DNA of 42,682 nucleotides, from positions 1 through 42,682 of the forward strand of contig JACPKS010000032.1 in assembly GCA_016186905.1 (NCBI GenBank). Direction: 5' to 3'. The notes under the pieces are model-generated. The model did not search any database. It was not told the DNA's origin and saw only the letters and a program-made list of their open reading frames with translations. Positions 42,533 to 42,682 of the stretch are shown here, piece after piece. The translations under genes and the position numbers were made by a program. The stretch is from Deltaproteobacteria bacterium (GTDB taxonomy: Bacteria; Bdellovibrionota; UBA1018; UBA923). The number at the start of each line of letters is the position of its first letter. Position 1 is the first letter of the stretch.

Positions 42533-42682
42533 CTACTCGACAATCTCCGCGATGACGCCGGCGCCGACCGTGCGGCCACCCTCGCGGATCGCGAAACGGA
42601 GCTCTTTTTCCATCGCGATCGGAGTGATCAGCTCCACTTCCATCGCGCAGTTGTCTCCCGGCATCACCATCTCCACGCTCTT
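42533..42682 (-). CDS. tuf: Elongation factor Tu, second copy, 3' end only
   Basis: The last 49 codons plus stop of a second tuf gene are present; the rest lies beyond the window. It is identical to the internal tuf over the final 141 bases of the window and differs in one base near the stop (Val instead of Ile in the penultimate codon). It precedes rpmG, the usual place of tufB. The near identity fits gene conversion between copies. Confidence 0.95.
   Translation of the reverse strand, partial: KSVEMVMPGDNCAMEVELITPIAMEKELRFAIREGGRTVGAGVIAEIVE

Noticed and set aside
42533..42682. Window end as a circular overlap with the internal tuf
   Set aside because: The flanking genes differ (rpmG against rpsJ) and one base near the stop differs, so these are two genuine tuf loci.

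Overview
This window carries mostly housekeeping genes from a Gram-negative bacterium, about 50% G+C. The pairing of a PocR-type sigma-54 activator with an acyl-CoA carboxylase, the three-helix SecE and the fused rpoBC-str-S10-spc-alpha gene order suggest a deltaproteobacterial or Bdellovibrionota-like lineage. That placement is an inference from gene order and domain style; no 16S gene is present.

Positions 1-10,630 are a mixed accessory and metabolic block. It holds a truncated Xre-type regulator, an orphan degenerate histidine-kinase ATPase domain, a sigma-54 activator followed 3 bp later by a propionyl-CoA carboxylase beta-type gene, and a cysteine desulfurase overlapping thiI (a tRNA thiolation pair). 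After these come a secreted coiled-coil protein, an HNH nuclease, an unusual sigma-like/membrane protein, and a secreted cysteine-containing protein. Two genes here have TATAAT boxes so close to the start codon that leaderless mRNAs are likely.

Positions 10,666-42,682 are one minus-strand information-processing supercluster. In transcription order it reads: partial second tuf, terminator-like hairpin, rpmG, tRNA-Trp, secE, nusG, rplK, rplA, rplJ, rplL, hairpin spacer, rpoB, rpoC, rpsL, rpsG, fusA, tuf, rpsJ, 213-bp structured spacer, rplC, rplD, rplW, rplB, rpsS, rplV, rpsC, rplP, rpmC, rpsQ, rplN, rplE, rpsN, rpsH, rplF, rplR, rpsE, rpmD, rplO, secY, adk, map, rpmJ, rpsM, rpsK, rpsD, rpoA, rplQ, terminator. 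Together they make the ribosome, RNA polymerase, elongation factors and the core of the Sec translocon.

The most interesting points are these. The rplX (L24) slot between rplN and rplE is empty. Several ribosomal proteins carry low-complexity tails (S19, L17, L5, S11, L3). Two long hairpins lie between rplL and rpoB. The internal tuf lacks a conserved 14-residue segment, and the junction falls exactly where the second tuf copy is cut off at the window end after 141 identical bases, which points to an assembly artefact. I did not find a convincing new defence or mobile system. The least familiar protein is the sigma-like, zinc-cysteine, single-membrane-helix protein at 8143-9477.
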